Origin: Haematobia irritans
Taxonomy: Eukaryota; Arthropoda; Insecta; Diptera; Muscidae
Length of the DNA: 64,000 nt
Direction: 5' to 3'
Assembly: GCF_050003625.1 (NCBI RefSeq)
Contig: NC_134400.1
Location: 52,890,066 to 52,954,065, forward strand
The translations under genes were made by a program, and so were the position numbers. The first letter of the stretch is position 1. Each line of letters starts with the position of its first letter. Shown here piece after piece: positions 44,531-54,326 of this stretch. The notes beneath the pieces are model-generated. The model saw only the letters and a list, made by a program, of their open reading frames with translations, had not been told where the DNA came from and ran no database searches.

Positions 44531-45021
44531 AGACAATAGAAATATAGGAAAATTTCCTATATTCTAACAAGTGTGTTTCCTTAAGTTTTGAAAGGATTGC
44601 ATACTTCTTAGTACGAATGAACTAAAATATTTTTTTATGTCAAGTGTTGTTCGTATGTATGAAAAACTTTCTATTATAAAGGAAGTCACAATTATCATTT
44701 TATAAGAAATTTTACTAATTTTGAGGAAACTTGGTTTTAGTTCGGTTTTTGTTTATTTTTACGAATGCTTTGTTATCGGTGAATAAAATTTTCTTATTCA
44801 GTAATAAATTCTTATACCCAGCGAAGAAAATAGTATGAGTAAAATTCCATGCCTTATTCTAGTTAATGAACTATTCCTAACTGCTTACAGTTTAGGTTTT
44901 TTTACAGAAACGAGTAAATTTTATTATTTCTCACAAAAATTTACCTTAATGGAAATAAAATGGATAAACTATATTGATGAAAAAATTTTCCTTTAGTTTC
45001 GAAGGCACTCTTTTCTGGGTG

Positions 45022-46062
45022 AACTTAGTATGTGTGTGCATTTCCAAAACATTATACATGTCACGGAATTGTCTACGTGACACGTTCACTATCCGTAAAA
45101 TGCACGGTCATATTTTTATCAAAATACTATTGCTGATTGTCCCACCTCAGTAATATTATTATTTTTGATTTCTACAATTGACAGGTCAAATAATTACGGT
45201 CATGGTTGCATTACTCCAACATATTATAATAGTAGAATTATTGTTCATAATCGAATTTTTGTATATATTGATGGCTACTCTCATTCCATGGACTCTATTA
45301 CAGTTAACATACTCTAGGAAATGAGTTAAACCTACATATAGAAGGTATCATCGAATTCGTATTGACCCAACAATAGATGCTCTTATATCTCCAACTCCTT
45401 TTGGACTATATTTTATATCCATGGGCTATAAAACAAATATACTTTATATTAAAGTAGACTATATTTTTCACTTGACTTATTTGTATGCCATTAATGGTCA
45501 AATGGTCGTTATTTTTTGGGTTGTGGCTGGGGGCTGATGGATTTGATTTGTATCCAAGGCTTTTTGATGTCATTTACCATGATATAATTTTATTGCAGCA
45601 TCCATTTGCTGTCTGCCATCTTGAACAACGGATGAATTCGTTGTGGTTTAGTGATTTAGATATCCTTCACACGTAATTGATCCATGTACAATTTCTCAAT
45701 AAATAAACATTTTGATGTGATTTCTGTCGAAACCAGAGAAATTTGAAGTAGTATTCAATTCGAAAAAGAGGGTTTGACAAAAGCAAGCTCTCTCCTGCAA
45801 TATATCTACTTAGAGTAAAACAAAAACACAACAAGGATGATATGTAGAGTCAAATAAAATCCTCAATAAAACTCTTGGTAATATCGTTGAAATATTTCCA
45901 AACTTCTTTTATTTATGGTGGCCTCTAAAGTTAAAGTCAATTTTTCGTGTCTCCAACAAAATAGGTCAACATTTCTTAAAATTTGCAAATTTTACCAAAA
46001 ATGAGCCCATCATGGGACCAAAAGAGTTTTTTTCAATTTTTAACTCCGATTGTTATCGGCCC
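45022..46062. other. Unassigned stretch and MITE X relic
   Basis: No recognisable gene, and the 63-codon frame at 45485 has no features. About 45890-46062 is an old MITE X relic (TTTGCAAATTTTACCAAAAA and TTTTTAACTCCGATT). It abuts the 3' end of the LOA-like element. Confidence 0.45.
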
Positions 46063-46084
46063 ATTTCTTGGTATAGGTCTCATA

Positions 46085-47360
46085 TACGAGGGCGGTTCGA
46101 AAACTTCTTAGCCTATCAATGAAAGAGAATAGTTAGTTTTTCAAAAATATTTTTATTTTTCAATATAATCTCCTGAAACTTAAATACACTTAGTCCAACG
46201 CTTTTCTAGCAATTCTATACCTTGATTCAAATAGTTTTCCTCAAGGTCTTCAAAATAGTGGTTTACAACTGTAATTGCATCTTCATTTGAGTTAAAACGC
46301 TTGCCAGCAAGGAAGTTTTTTTTAGATTTGGGAACAAGTAAAAGTCACAAGGGAGCTAAATCAGGAGAATAAGGTGGGTGGTCAAGCAACTCTAATTTAA
46401 TTTGTTGATTTTAGCCATTGTTAAAACACTCTTGTGCGCTGGTGCGTTGAAAATTATTTTTTTGTGTTGTAAGCCAGGACGTTTTTCTCGAATTTTTACA
46501 TTTAATTGATCCAAAAGATTGCAATAGTACGCTGAATTTATTGTTTTACCCCTTGCAGATAGTCAATCAATAAAAATACCTTTGAAGTTCCAAAAACCCG
46601 TTGCCATAACCTTACCAGCCGATTGAATTGTTGTTGTGCCTTCTTTGGGGCACTTCCTCCAGCTTCAGTCCATTGTTTGGATTGTTGTTTTGTCTCTGGA
46701 GTATAGTGGTGGATCCATGTCTCATCAACAGTTATGAAACGACGCTTAAAATCCATTTTATTTTGCTTAAAACGATCCAAACAAGCTTGAGAAATTTTCA
46801 TTCTTATGGGTTTTTGATCGACTGTTAACAAATGCGGCACCCATCTGGCAGAAAGCTTTTTCATCTGTAGTTCTTCATGCAAAATTAAATTGACTCGACC
46901 ATTTGAGATGCCCATGATATTAGCAATTTCACGCACTTTTATTCGTCGATCATATAATACCGTATCATGCACTTTGGCTACAATATCTGTTGTTGTTGCT
47001 GTTTTTGGACATCCATTTTGGTTCATCTTCAATGCTTGTACGACCACGTTTAACTTCAGCAACCCAATTTTTTACTGTTGCATATGAAGGAGCACTTTCA
47101 TCTAAAACATTCACCATATCATTATGAATTTCTTGTCCCGATAAACCTTTTTTATGTAAATATTTAATGACAGCACGCATTTCTAATTTTTCCATTGTAA
47201 AAAAATTGCGGATGCGTCTTTTTTAAACACCTGTTTCTATATGAAGGTGTTGTCAGAACGAAACAAAATTTAACATGTGTTCATAACAGAGATGGAAGTT
47301 TTTTTCTATTTATACCGCGCTTTTTGTGCTAGGCTAAGAAATTTCCGAAATGCCCTCGTA
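46085..47360 (-). mobile_element. DD34D-type mariner, nested in the LOA-like element
   Basis: TA at 46085-46086 and 47359-47360, with inverted ends CGAGGGCGGTTCGAAAACTT and (complement of the right end) CGAGGGCATTTCGGAAATTT, both continuing CTTAGCCTA. The length is 1276 bp, close to a full-length mariner. The interior is a decayed transposase. The host reading frame resumes across the TA. Confidence 0.9.
46123..47195 (-). pseudogene. Mariner (DD34D) transposase, decayed
   Basis: N-terminus MEKLEMRAVIKYLHKKGLSG with the two helix-turn-helix region, the WVPHLL linker and FITVDETWIHHYTPE (first catalytic Asp). Frameshifts lie near 46980-47060 and near 46600. The usual HQDNAPAH box reads IIFNAPAH at about 46450, so the codons for HQD, including the second catalytic Asp, are missing. 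Near 46370, SPDLAPL is followed by a stop, and the third Asp is recovered only in another frame. The C-terminus is still recognisable to about 46123. The protein is certainly inactive. Confidence 0.87.
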
Positions 47361-47362
47361 GA

Positions 47363-47676
47363 CCGATCTCCAGGTCCTCCAGTAATACAAAGCTTTATGC
47401 TCATAATATTCGCTTACGCCTTACACAAAATGAAAGACATTCACACAAGAGATGTTTAACTGATTCCTTTTCTTTCCCATCACGACAGCTCATACAGTAG
47501 TCATTATACTTCGCACCAAAAGTTTTTGCAATATCGCCTATTAGGCAGCGACCCGTTATAGCAGATATCAGGAGTGAAATCTGACGTCTTGAGAACACTA
47601 GCATATCTAGTGTGCGGTTCAAGTTTAAATGGGACATATTTGCTTGGTGTCGTTGCAACCCTTGCAATTCTCCCAT
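47363..47676 (-). pseudogene. LOA-like ORF2 C-terminal Cys/His region
   Basis: Contains SHLNLNRTLDMLVFSRRQIS and a CMSCRDGKEKE...HLLCEC cluster, the usual C-terminal zinc-like motif after RNase H in this group. It ends in a stop after RRKRIL. Sense continues in another frame and across the mariner to about 46063. Confidence 0.7.
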
Positions 47677-47788
47677 CGAACATTTGCCATCATAACAGCC
47701 ATCTCACGCAGTAAGAGCTTTCAGGTAGCCAGAGGCATACCAACAGATTCTAGTTCCCCTGGAATATGTAAGGTAGTTCCTAGCCTTG

Positions 47789-48448
47789 CTAACTCATCCG
47801 CTTCGCAGTTGCCCGTATGTTCCTATGGCCAGGCACCCATATTAGGTGAATATTGTACTGCTCAGTCATCTCGTTGGGAGATTTGCGGCAGTCAATGACC
47901 GTTTTCGAGTTAAGGGACACAGGATCAAAGGATTTTATTGCAAGTTGTCTGTCTGAGTATATATTAATGCCAATGTTTGTTGCAACATTACTTTTCAGCC
48001 AATTCGCCACCTCTCTTATTGCTAATATTTCAGCCTGAAAAACACTACAGTGATTAGGAAATCTTTTCGCCATTCGAAGTTCCAGATCTTTAGAATATAC
48101 TCCGAAACCCACCTGCCCATCCAATTTGGAGCCATCAGTGTAAAAATCTATATATCTTTTATTCCCCGGGGTCTGTGTACACCACGCCTCACTGTTGGGA
48201 ATTAGAGTTTCAAACTTTTTGTCGAAAAGTGGTTTCGCCAGAGTGTAATCCACTGCGTTTTGCACATCTGGTATTAATTTGTGGACTGAACTGTGACCGT
48301 ACCTTTTTTCCGACCACAGCGATAGCTCGCGCAACCACACAGCCGTTGTTGCAGCTGACTGTGTGGCCAAAATGTCTAAAGGCAATAGATGCAGCATGAC
48401 ATTAAGGGAATATGTTCCTGTCTTACTGAATGAGCCTGAGATACACAA
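47789..48448 (-). pseudogene. LOA-like RNase H domain
   Basis: RNase H fold that degrades the RNA strand of the cDNA hybrid. Acidic residues are visible in order: DFYTDGSKLDG (Asp), VFQAEILAI (Glu), IYSDRQLAIKSF (Asp) and IWVPGHRN (His). Upstream is the RT connection (LHLLPLDILATQSAATTAVWL). A frameshift right after GHRN puts the conserved ADELARLG segment into a different frame. The four catalytic-type residues survive, so the decay is recent or mild here. Confidence 0.88.
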
Positions 48449-48648
48449 GCATACGTTGAACTTTATCTAATTTGTCGGCTGCTGAAGTGCCGGCCACCAG
48501 ACTACAACACCATATATCATAATAGGTCTAACCACTGTCGTGTATAGCCAATGCGCAATTTTCGATTTTAGTCCCCACTTTTTCTATTGCCTTTTTACAC
48601 GAGTACAAAGCTTCCGTTGCTTTCCTCGTCCTTTCTTCAATATTAAGA

Positions 48649-49173
48649 TTAACCCTTTCACTACCGATGTCCACTTAGAAGGACATTCGAAAAAGACACC
48701 AAATTCTATTTTTCAACTTAGTTTCGATTTATTTCTCGATGTTATTTGTAAGTAGAGGCTTTAATCTAAATAGGCTATAAATATTTTCCATATAAGCGAG
48801 CACTAAAATACATTTTTACAAACTTATTTAACATTAAACGAAAAATACGAAAATTTGAGACAATTTGTCTACTATATGTTTCTAGTAAATGGACATTCAT
48901 ACAAAAACTATAGCTGATGCTACTTTGGGTTCTTTTTCGTATTTTTTCCCACACTTCGAAAGATATTATAGTCCACATATCGCTTATTTTTGTAAGAACA
49001 TTTGGTCACAATTCAAGAATCAAGTTTTCAGAATAAGCTCATATAGCTCTTGAAGTAATTGAGGTAGGTTCTCAAAATGACAATTTTTGTTCTACATGCT
49101 GTTAGTACAAGTAGAAACAGAAGAAAAATTAAAGTTTTTAACATTAGGTTTATTTCGGTAGTGAAAGGGTTAA
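48649..49173. mobile_element. piggyBac-type MITE with TTAA target duplication
   Basis: TTAA at 48649-48652 and 49170-49173 flank inverted ends CCCTTTCACTACCGATGTCC and (complement) CCCTTTCACTACCGAAATAA. The length is 525 bp and AT-rich, with no transposase. Removing it with one TTAA rejoins the RT frame (KLNF to NLNIEE), so the insertion is precise. TTAA and CCC ends are the piggyBac hallmarks. Confidence 0.9.
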
Positions 49174-49577
49174 AGTTCAGCTTCCTGTCCAAAATAACGC
49201 CAATGTATTTTGCACACTCACTAAAGGGAATTTCAATACCCCCTAAGGATATGGGCTAACTCTGGACATTTTGCGATCTTTGCAGTACATGACTAGTTCT
49301 GTCTTTGCAGGATTTACCCCAAGACCATTGTCTTTCGCCTATTTCTCAGTCAGCTGGAGGGCTCTCTGTATAATATCTCTAATTGTGGATGGGAATTTTC
49401 CCCTGATTGCTAGAGCTACATCGTCTGCGTATGCCATCACTTTTATCCTTTCTTTTTCTGGGGAAACCAGAAGGTTGTTTATAGCAAGATTCCAAAAAAG
49501 AGGTGCTGGAAAGCCTCCTTGGGGAGTGCCTCTGTTCACATACCTTTGTGTGGTTGCTTGTCCTGGTGTGACCGAAA
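49174..49577 (-). pseudogene. LOA-like RT, palm and thumb part
   Basis: Contains VNRGTPQGGFPAPLFWNLAI, MAYADDVALAI (catalytic YADD), GLGVNPAKTELVMY and, near 49200, CAKYIGVILDRKLN before the TTAA insertion. A few stops and frame changes occur, but the order is intact. Confidence 0.85.
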
Positions 49578-50501
49578 TAAAGGATGGTTAAAATTTCAAG
49601 GGCCGATGTTGATTTTGAATAAAACACCAACTATTTAGGAAATTATTGTAATTTTATTTTATTATAATATATTGGTATTATTCAATTATGTATGGAACAA
49701 AATATCGGCCAAATGGGCGCCGCGACCTCGGTGGCACACCTTCATCCGATTGTCAGAATTTTCGATGACGCCGAGGCATAATGGAGGTTCTATGCAGCTA
49801 ATGTGCCGAATTATCTCATCCTTTATCTCTTGACTTGTTGTTGGCATATCGACGTACACCTTTTCTTTCAAATAACCCCAAAGAAAAAAGTCCAACGGTG
49901 TCGATCACATGATCTTGGCGGCCAATTGACATCGCCATTACGTGAGATAACACGGCCATTGAATTTATTGCGCAAAAGAGCCATTGTTTTGTTAGCTGTG
50001 TGGCAAGTGGCACCGTCCTGCTGAAACCACATATCGTCCACATCCATATCTTCCAATTCGGGCCATAAAAAGTTCGTTATCATCTCACAATAGCGAACAC
50101 CATTCACAGTAACTGCCTGACCGGCCTCATTTTGGAAAAAATACGGCCCGATGATGCCGCCAGCCCATAAACCGCACCAAACAGTCACTCTTTGTGGGTG
50201 CATTGGTTTTTCGACAATCACTCTTGGATTCTCATTCGCCCAAATGCGCCAATTCTGTTTATTGACGAATCCACTGAGGTGAAAATGTGCCTCATCACTG
50301 AAGATGATTTTCTTCGAAAATTGATCATCCACCGTTGTCATTTCTTGGAACCATTTAACACGTTGTTGGATTGTGTATCTCTCCATGGTTCAAATTGAGT
50401 AAGTCTGAAATAGAGAAATGTCAAATAAAATTCGGAAAAAAATTTGGCGTTTAGGTGTGGTTCACATTCAACATCGGCTCTTACAATTTAACCACCCTTT
50501 A
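49578..50501 (-). mobile_element. DD41D mariner, copy 3, nested in RT
   Basis: TA at 49578-49579 and 50500-50501. Inverted ends AAGGATGGTTAAAATTTCAA and (complement) AAGGGTGGTTAAATTGTAAG continue into GAGCCGATGTTGA for nearly 40 bp. The length is 924 bp. It is a different lineage from copies 1 and 2. Taking it out with one TA restores LLMRRR-ISVTPGQATTQR in the host RT frame. Confidence 0.92.
49686..50386 (-). pseudogene. DD41D mariner transposase, frameshifted and N-terminally deleted
   Basis: Starts MERYTIQQRVKWFQEM, so the beginning of the DNA-binding domain is joined to the catalytic part after only about 10 residues. The catalytic motifs are SDEAHFHLSGF, WFQQDGATCHTA and, after a frameshift near 49900 (SCDRHRW instead of SCDLTP), LDFFLWGYLKEKVY. 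Allowing for the frameshift, the Asp spacing is again 41. It differs from copies 1 and 2 throughout but has the same architecture. The C-terminus RGRGAHLADILFHT matches the family end. Confidence 0.88.
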
Positions 50502-50789
50502 CGTCTCCTCATTAGTAGTTCGTCTAGCAGAATAAGTATACCTGTATCAACATTCAGAGTTTTCAGTCCATTTAATATCGAGCTCCATTTAATATCTTCG
50601 ATGGCTAGAAACGCCACGAATGTGTATTTATTGACAGATAGTGAGCTTTCAATAAAACTGACTATTTCATGTAATGCGGTCTCAGTAGACCTGCCCTTCG
50701 AGTATGCATGTTGTCGTTTCGAGAGCAAACTTGAATCGACACTAGTTCTAAGATAAATATCTATGATCCTCTCCAGAGTCTTAAGTACC
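50502..50789 (-). pseudogene. LOA-like RT, finger part
   Basis: LKTLERIIDIYLRT, SKRQHAYSKGRSTETALHEI, NKYTFVAFLAIE and LLDELLMRRR are RT domains 2-4 of a non-LTR element. The usual LDIEGAF box is altered and a few codons are lost (AIEDIKWSSIL). The copy ends at 50789, where CCCAGCAAAAAAATC begins. Confidence 0.82.
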
Positions 50790-51304
50790 CAGCAAAAAAA
50801 TCGGAAGTTCTTCCACAACTATACAAGCACTTCCAAAAAATGTACTCCCAATGATGTTCTTTATTTTAACTACACAGGAAGTTGTTTTCATTCAATTTTT
50901 TATAACATGCTTTTTTCATATTTTTAATGGGTAATTTTAACTTTTTTTGTTTCAAATTGGTTAAAAACAGTCGAGGAATTCATAAAATGGTACAAATTAT
51001 TTAAATTTTATCGAAAAAAAATGCTAAATCCAATCTGAAAAACTTGTGAATTTTTGAAAATATTTGAGGTCAAACGTTAGAATCCATTAAAATTATAAAA
51101 AAATTATAAAAATTAATTATTTGACAAAATATCTCTGAATTTTTTTATTTACGTCCAAAACATTGAATTCGGATCACACCTAAAGAAATGATGCAAATTC
51201 AGTGCACTGGCTGTTGAAATGGAGGACTTCCGTCATATGACAAGCCCATGTTAAATGCATCGCTTCTGCATCAATTTTGCACCACTTCCGGATCCAAAAA
51301 TAAC
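50789..51304. other. Unassigned AT-rich stretch, possible MITE
   Basis: Begins CCCAGCAAAAAAATCGGAAG at the LOA-like truncation point and ends near CACTTCCGGATCCAAAAATA. The first 12 bases match the ends of the MITE at 33706. A matching right end was not found. Confidence 0.4.
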
Positions 51305-51809
51305 TAGAGGTGTGCACGTGAGTTTTTTTTACTCACGCACACTCACGACTGAAAAATCATACTCACGCACGATATTTTTTGGTAGGACTCACGCTCACAC
51401 ACACTCACGAAAACGGCGTGACTAACGAAAAATACCGTGACTCACGAAAAATATCGTGACTCACGAATAATTTTATGATTAGTTTACCTTACCGAAGTGT
51501 CTGAAAACATGAGCATTACTAAAATCGAGAGTTTTATTAAACTCTTAACATCCCAGATGTCACTAAAATTGTAATTGAATTTAATTCTTAAGCGTTTTAT
51601 GTTGGTGAGCAGGAATATTTTCGTGAGTGTAATTCGTTACTCACGCACTCTCACGAAGATATTATTTTCGTGACTCACGCTCACGCACGACATTTTGGTT
51701 TGTTAATCACGCTCACGCACACTCACGCTGTTGTTATGAGCGTGACTCACGCACGAATCACGAAAATTTTCGTGAGTCGCGACAATTTCGTGTCACGTGC
51801 ACACCTCTA
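51305..51809. mobile_element. hAT-like MITE packed with ACTCACG/CGTGAGT
   Basis: Ends TAGAGGTGTGCACGTGA (51305) and TCACGTGCACACCTCTA (to 51809) are perfect 17-bp inverted repeats. The 505-bp interior has more than 20 copies of CTCACG or CGTGAG, often as ACTCACGCACACTCACG. TIRs of the AGAGGTG type suggest hAT, but no clean 8-bp duplication is visible. No protein is encoded. Confidence 0.85.
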
Positions 51810-52279
51810 TCCCAAAACACATTTTACTTCAAGCATATATGTTATATTTTCAGGATTAGTCCAAACAAAATATTGTTTGTATTGTTCAAACATATTATGT
51901 TTCACCTTTGGGCATACACTGGTAGAAAAAAAATTAATGAAATTTTCTTTGTGTGGATACATTTTTAAGGTGCCGATTGGTTACTTCCATTATTTTACTT
52001 GCAGCATACTCTCTAGGTCTCTCTTTCTAAACACATATATGTTTATAGGCTATTTCTAAATTAATATATGTTTGCATCTAAGCATATTATATTTACAAAC
52101 ATTTTATGTCCCAAACATCATATGTTGTAACATATTAACATATATGTTCCAAACATGTTATGTTAGTTTATGAACATTATATGCTTGCACTTAAAAATAT
52201 TGTGTTAAAAACTTTGAGTTCCAAACATATAATTTTTACACCTAAACATATGAAAAACAGTCTTTTTCGTCCGTGCATA
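51810..52279 (+). mobile_element. CAAACATAT-rich TIR element, left end lost
   Basis: TCAAGCATATATGTTATATT, AAACACATATATGTTTATAG and many CAAACATAT/ATATGTTTG motifs. The right end AAAACAGTCTTTTTCGTCCG plus TGCA matches 57440-57478. The 52020-52279 part is nearly identical to 57230-57478. Its first ~30 bp are replaced by the hAT-like MITE. Confidence 0.7.
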
Positions 52280-52907
52280 GAGACCGATCTCACAATCTGA
52301 CTTCTTGGTTTTCTAGACACCGATAATTTGAACTGAAATTGCACATCTAGACGTAATTTGCGTTCACGAATAGGTGTGTGGAATATGTGTATTTGATTTT
52401 CTTGTATACGCAGACGAGACGTTTGAGATTCCTCTAAACCTCAAACAAAAATGGTTCTTGATATAGTGTCAATATGTAGAAACTTTAAATTTAACCTCGG
52501 TAAGCAATATTGCACTTAAAGGCCACACACTCACACTCACTTGCACACTCACCAAAGCAAATTTCAATCCTACCTATCTTAAGATAGGTTAAGGCCTGGT
52601 CCAGCCTCATGTGGACTATTAAGTCTATTGTGATACTACAGTGGCGAACTTCTCAGTTCTATATAATGTCGCAGCAGAATTTCCGTTTCTAGAGAGTGAC
52701 GTGAATGTAATTTAATACCTTCTCAGCAAATTGTCCCAGTTTATTAACATATCTTTACTAAAATCTGTCTCTTTGTTAGGACTTTCTGTTGGCAATGAAT
52801 TTATTATTTAACTTGGATGGAGCGTCTGAAACGCTCTTTCAATGCCGAGAATAGCAACAATTATGTATTCATCGGCAGATATGGAACCTTTAACAAATCC
52901 TTGTTCA
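52280..52907 (-). pseudogene. Old LOA-like RT relic, part 1
   Basis: About 52540-52590 (TTGCACACTCACCAAAGCAA) matches 49210-49245 of the LOA-like RT. 52680-52907 read on the minus strand gives YEQGFVKGSISADEYIIVAI followed by LGIERAF, aligning with the HEIVSFIESSLS...VAFLAIE part of 50502-50789. It is more decayed than the 46-50.8 kb copy. An inverted SINE-1 scrap (TTAAGTCTATTGTGATACTA) lies at 52615-52660. Confidence 0.6.
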
Positions 52908-53624
52908 TACAATGTGCACTATTAGAAAAATATGTTTTTCATATGTTCCGATATAAACAAAATGTGTTTCCGGCACAACTTTTAAACACAATATATTTAA
53001 GTGCAAACATGTAATGTTCCTAAACTAACACTAAATGTTTGGGACACATATGTTAATATGTTAGAATATATTATGTTTGAGGCGTGAATGTTTCATAAAA
53101 ATAATATGTGTGAATGTAAACATATATAAATTTACAAATTTCGACTAAACGTATATATATTGTGATATTTTATTCAAAGAGCGACAGAGAGAGAGAGAGA
53201 GAGTATAGAGAAAGAAATAGAGATGGAAACCGGGAGGGTTGACCAAAGATATCAACATAACACAGCGAGAGAATCAAAAGAGAGCAATTTCTGTGAAACC
53301 GCTTGTATGTTGTTTCGGAAAACTATTTTATGATAAGGCCAAAAATTTGATATGCTTAAGTCTAAATATTATATAATTTGAATATTAGAATGAGTATTCG
53401 GAGTAAAGAGAATAGACATTTGAAAAAAAAAACAGCATGTGTTTTCGCCTTGAGAGCAGTCTGTGGTTTGTTTATCATTTTGGCATTATGGGCACAATTT
53501 TTTTCTTGGTTCGTTAAAAGAAATTTCGAAAAAATTCCAAAGGTTTGAACCTTTATACAAAAAACAGTTTTTTGTTACTAAATTGTTATTTTTGCAATAA
53601 AAAAAATATTTTATCCAAAAGCTC

Positions 53625-53836
53625 AGTCCATTTCGTTTATATCAAGCACTGCTATTTTCTGACTGTAAATCTTTAATAACCCACATTTCGACGTTTCATT
53701 ATAAAACATTAATATAGTATAAATATAAATGTGTAAATTAAAATAAAAAATAAAACAAGTTCGGTCGGAGCAGGGATTGAACCCACGACCCTTTGCATGC
53801 AAGGCAGACATTCTAACCACTGCTGCACGTGGCCAA
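53625..53836 (-). mobile_element. tRNA-like SINE unit type 3
   Basis: On the minus strand: GGCCACGTGCAGCAGTGGTT (A-box region), GTGGGTTCAATCCCTGC (B box) and CTCCGACCGAAC, with a body ending GTCAGAAAATAGCAGTGCTT plus GATATAAACGAAAT. It corresponds to 41222-41437. Confidence 0.75.
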
Positions 53837-53940
53837 CAAATGTATGTTTATGTTAAATAATGTTATGTTTGCATGGGCTCGTGGGCGCTTCAAAGTATGC
53901 TATATAAATGTAACTAATAACGATAATTGTCTACTGGTGA

Positions 53941-54145
53941 CTATAACAGCTACGTACCCCAGTGGATAGTGTGTTGGCTTACAAACTGTGTGGTCCTCAG
54001 TTCGATTCTCCGTCCAGGCGAAAGGTAAAATTTAAACAATTTATAAAATTGAATAATTTCTTCAACATTATTTGTATTACAGAAAAAGGTGGCAAGAACT
54101 AAAAAAATTGGTGGAAGTGAAAATTATGTGAGGGAATGAGCACAA
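53941..54145 (+). mobile_element. tRNA-like SINE unit type 2
   Basis: GTACCCCAGTGGATAGTGTG (A-box region), CTCAGTTCGATTCTCC (B box) and GTCCAGGCGAAAGGTAAA, with a body ATTACAGAAAAAGGTGGCAA. It corresponds to 41007-41210. It faces away from the type 3 unit about 105 bp to the left. Confidence 0.75.
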
Positions 54146-54326
54146 TCTTCTTTGGGGAAAATTCTTCCAAGCATATAATATTTTTGGACTCAAAAAGCTT
54201 CCAAACATATAATATGTTCACATAAAACAAACATATTAATGTTTCGGCAGTATCCAATAATATATGTGCTTCCTGCAAAATATGTTAGGAACATATGTTA
54301 GAGAAGCGATTTTTTTTGAGGGTGTG

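Larger units (their letters stand above)
43002..45021 (+). mobile_element. MITE Y copy 2 with an internal tandem duplication
   Basis: The left end TACACCCAGAAAAAAGTGAC sits at a TA in copy 1. The right end complement TTCACCCAGAAAAGAGTGCC is at about 45021. It contains two tandem 623-bp copies (43058-43680 and 43681-44303), which inflate its length to about 2 kb. The remainder, 44304-45021, is AT-rich with no coding frame. Confidence 0.6.
46063..50789 (-). mobile_element. LOA-like non-LTR retrotransposon carrying three nested DNA transposons
   Basis: Minus-strand order is RT fingers/palm (50789-50502), rest of RT (49577-49174), thumb/connection (48648-48450), RNase H (48448-47789), C-terminus (47676-47361) and final codons (46084-46063). 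The inserts are a DD41D mariner (49578-50501), a TTAA-flanked MITE (48649-49173) and a DD34D mariner (46085-47360). Host sequence is about 2.0 kb after removing them. RT plus RNase H is typical of the LOA/I groups. It is 5' truncated at 50789. Confidence 0.85.
52908..54326 (-). mobile_element. CAAACATAT TIR element with a divergent tRNA-like pair
   Basis: Left TA at 52908, then a CACGGATGAAAAAG-like end (diverged). The right end complement is CACCCTCAAAAAAAATCGCT, as at 56498. The arms are rich in CAAACATAT motifs. The centre has a type 3 tRNA-like unit on the minus strand (53625-53836) and a type 2 unit on the plus strand (53941-54145). It is inserted in an RT relic that continues on both sides. 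Confidence 0.7.
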
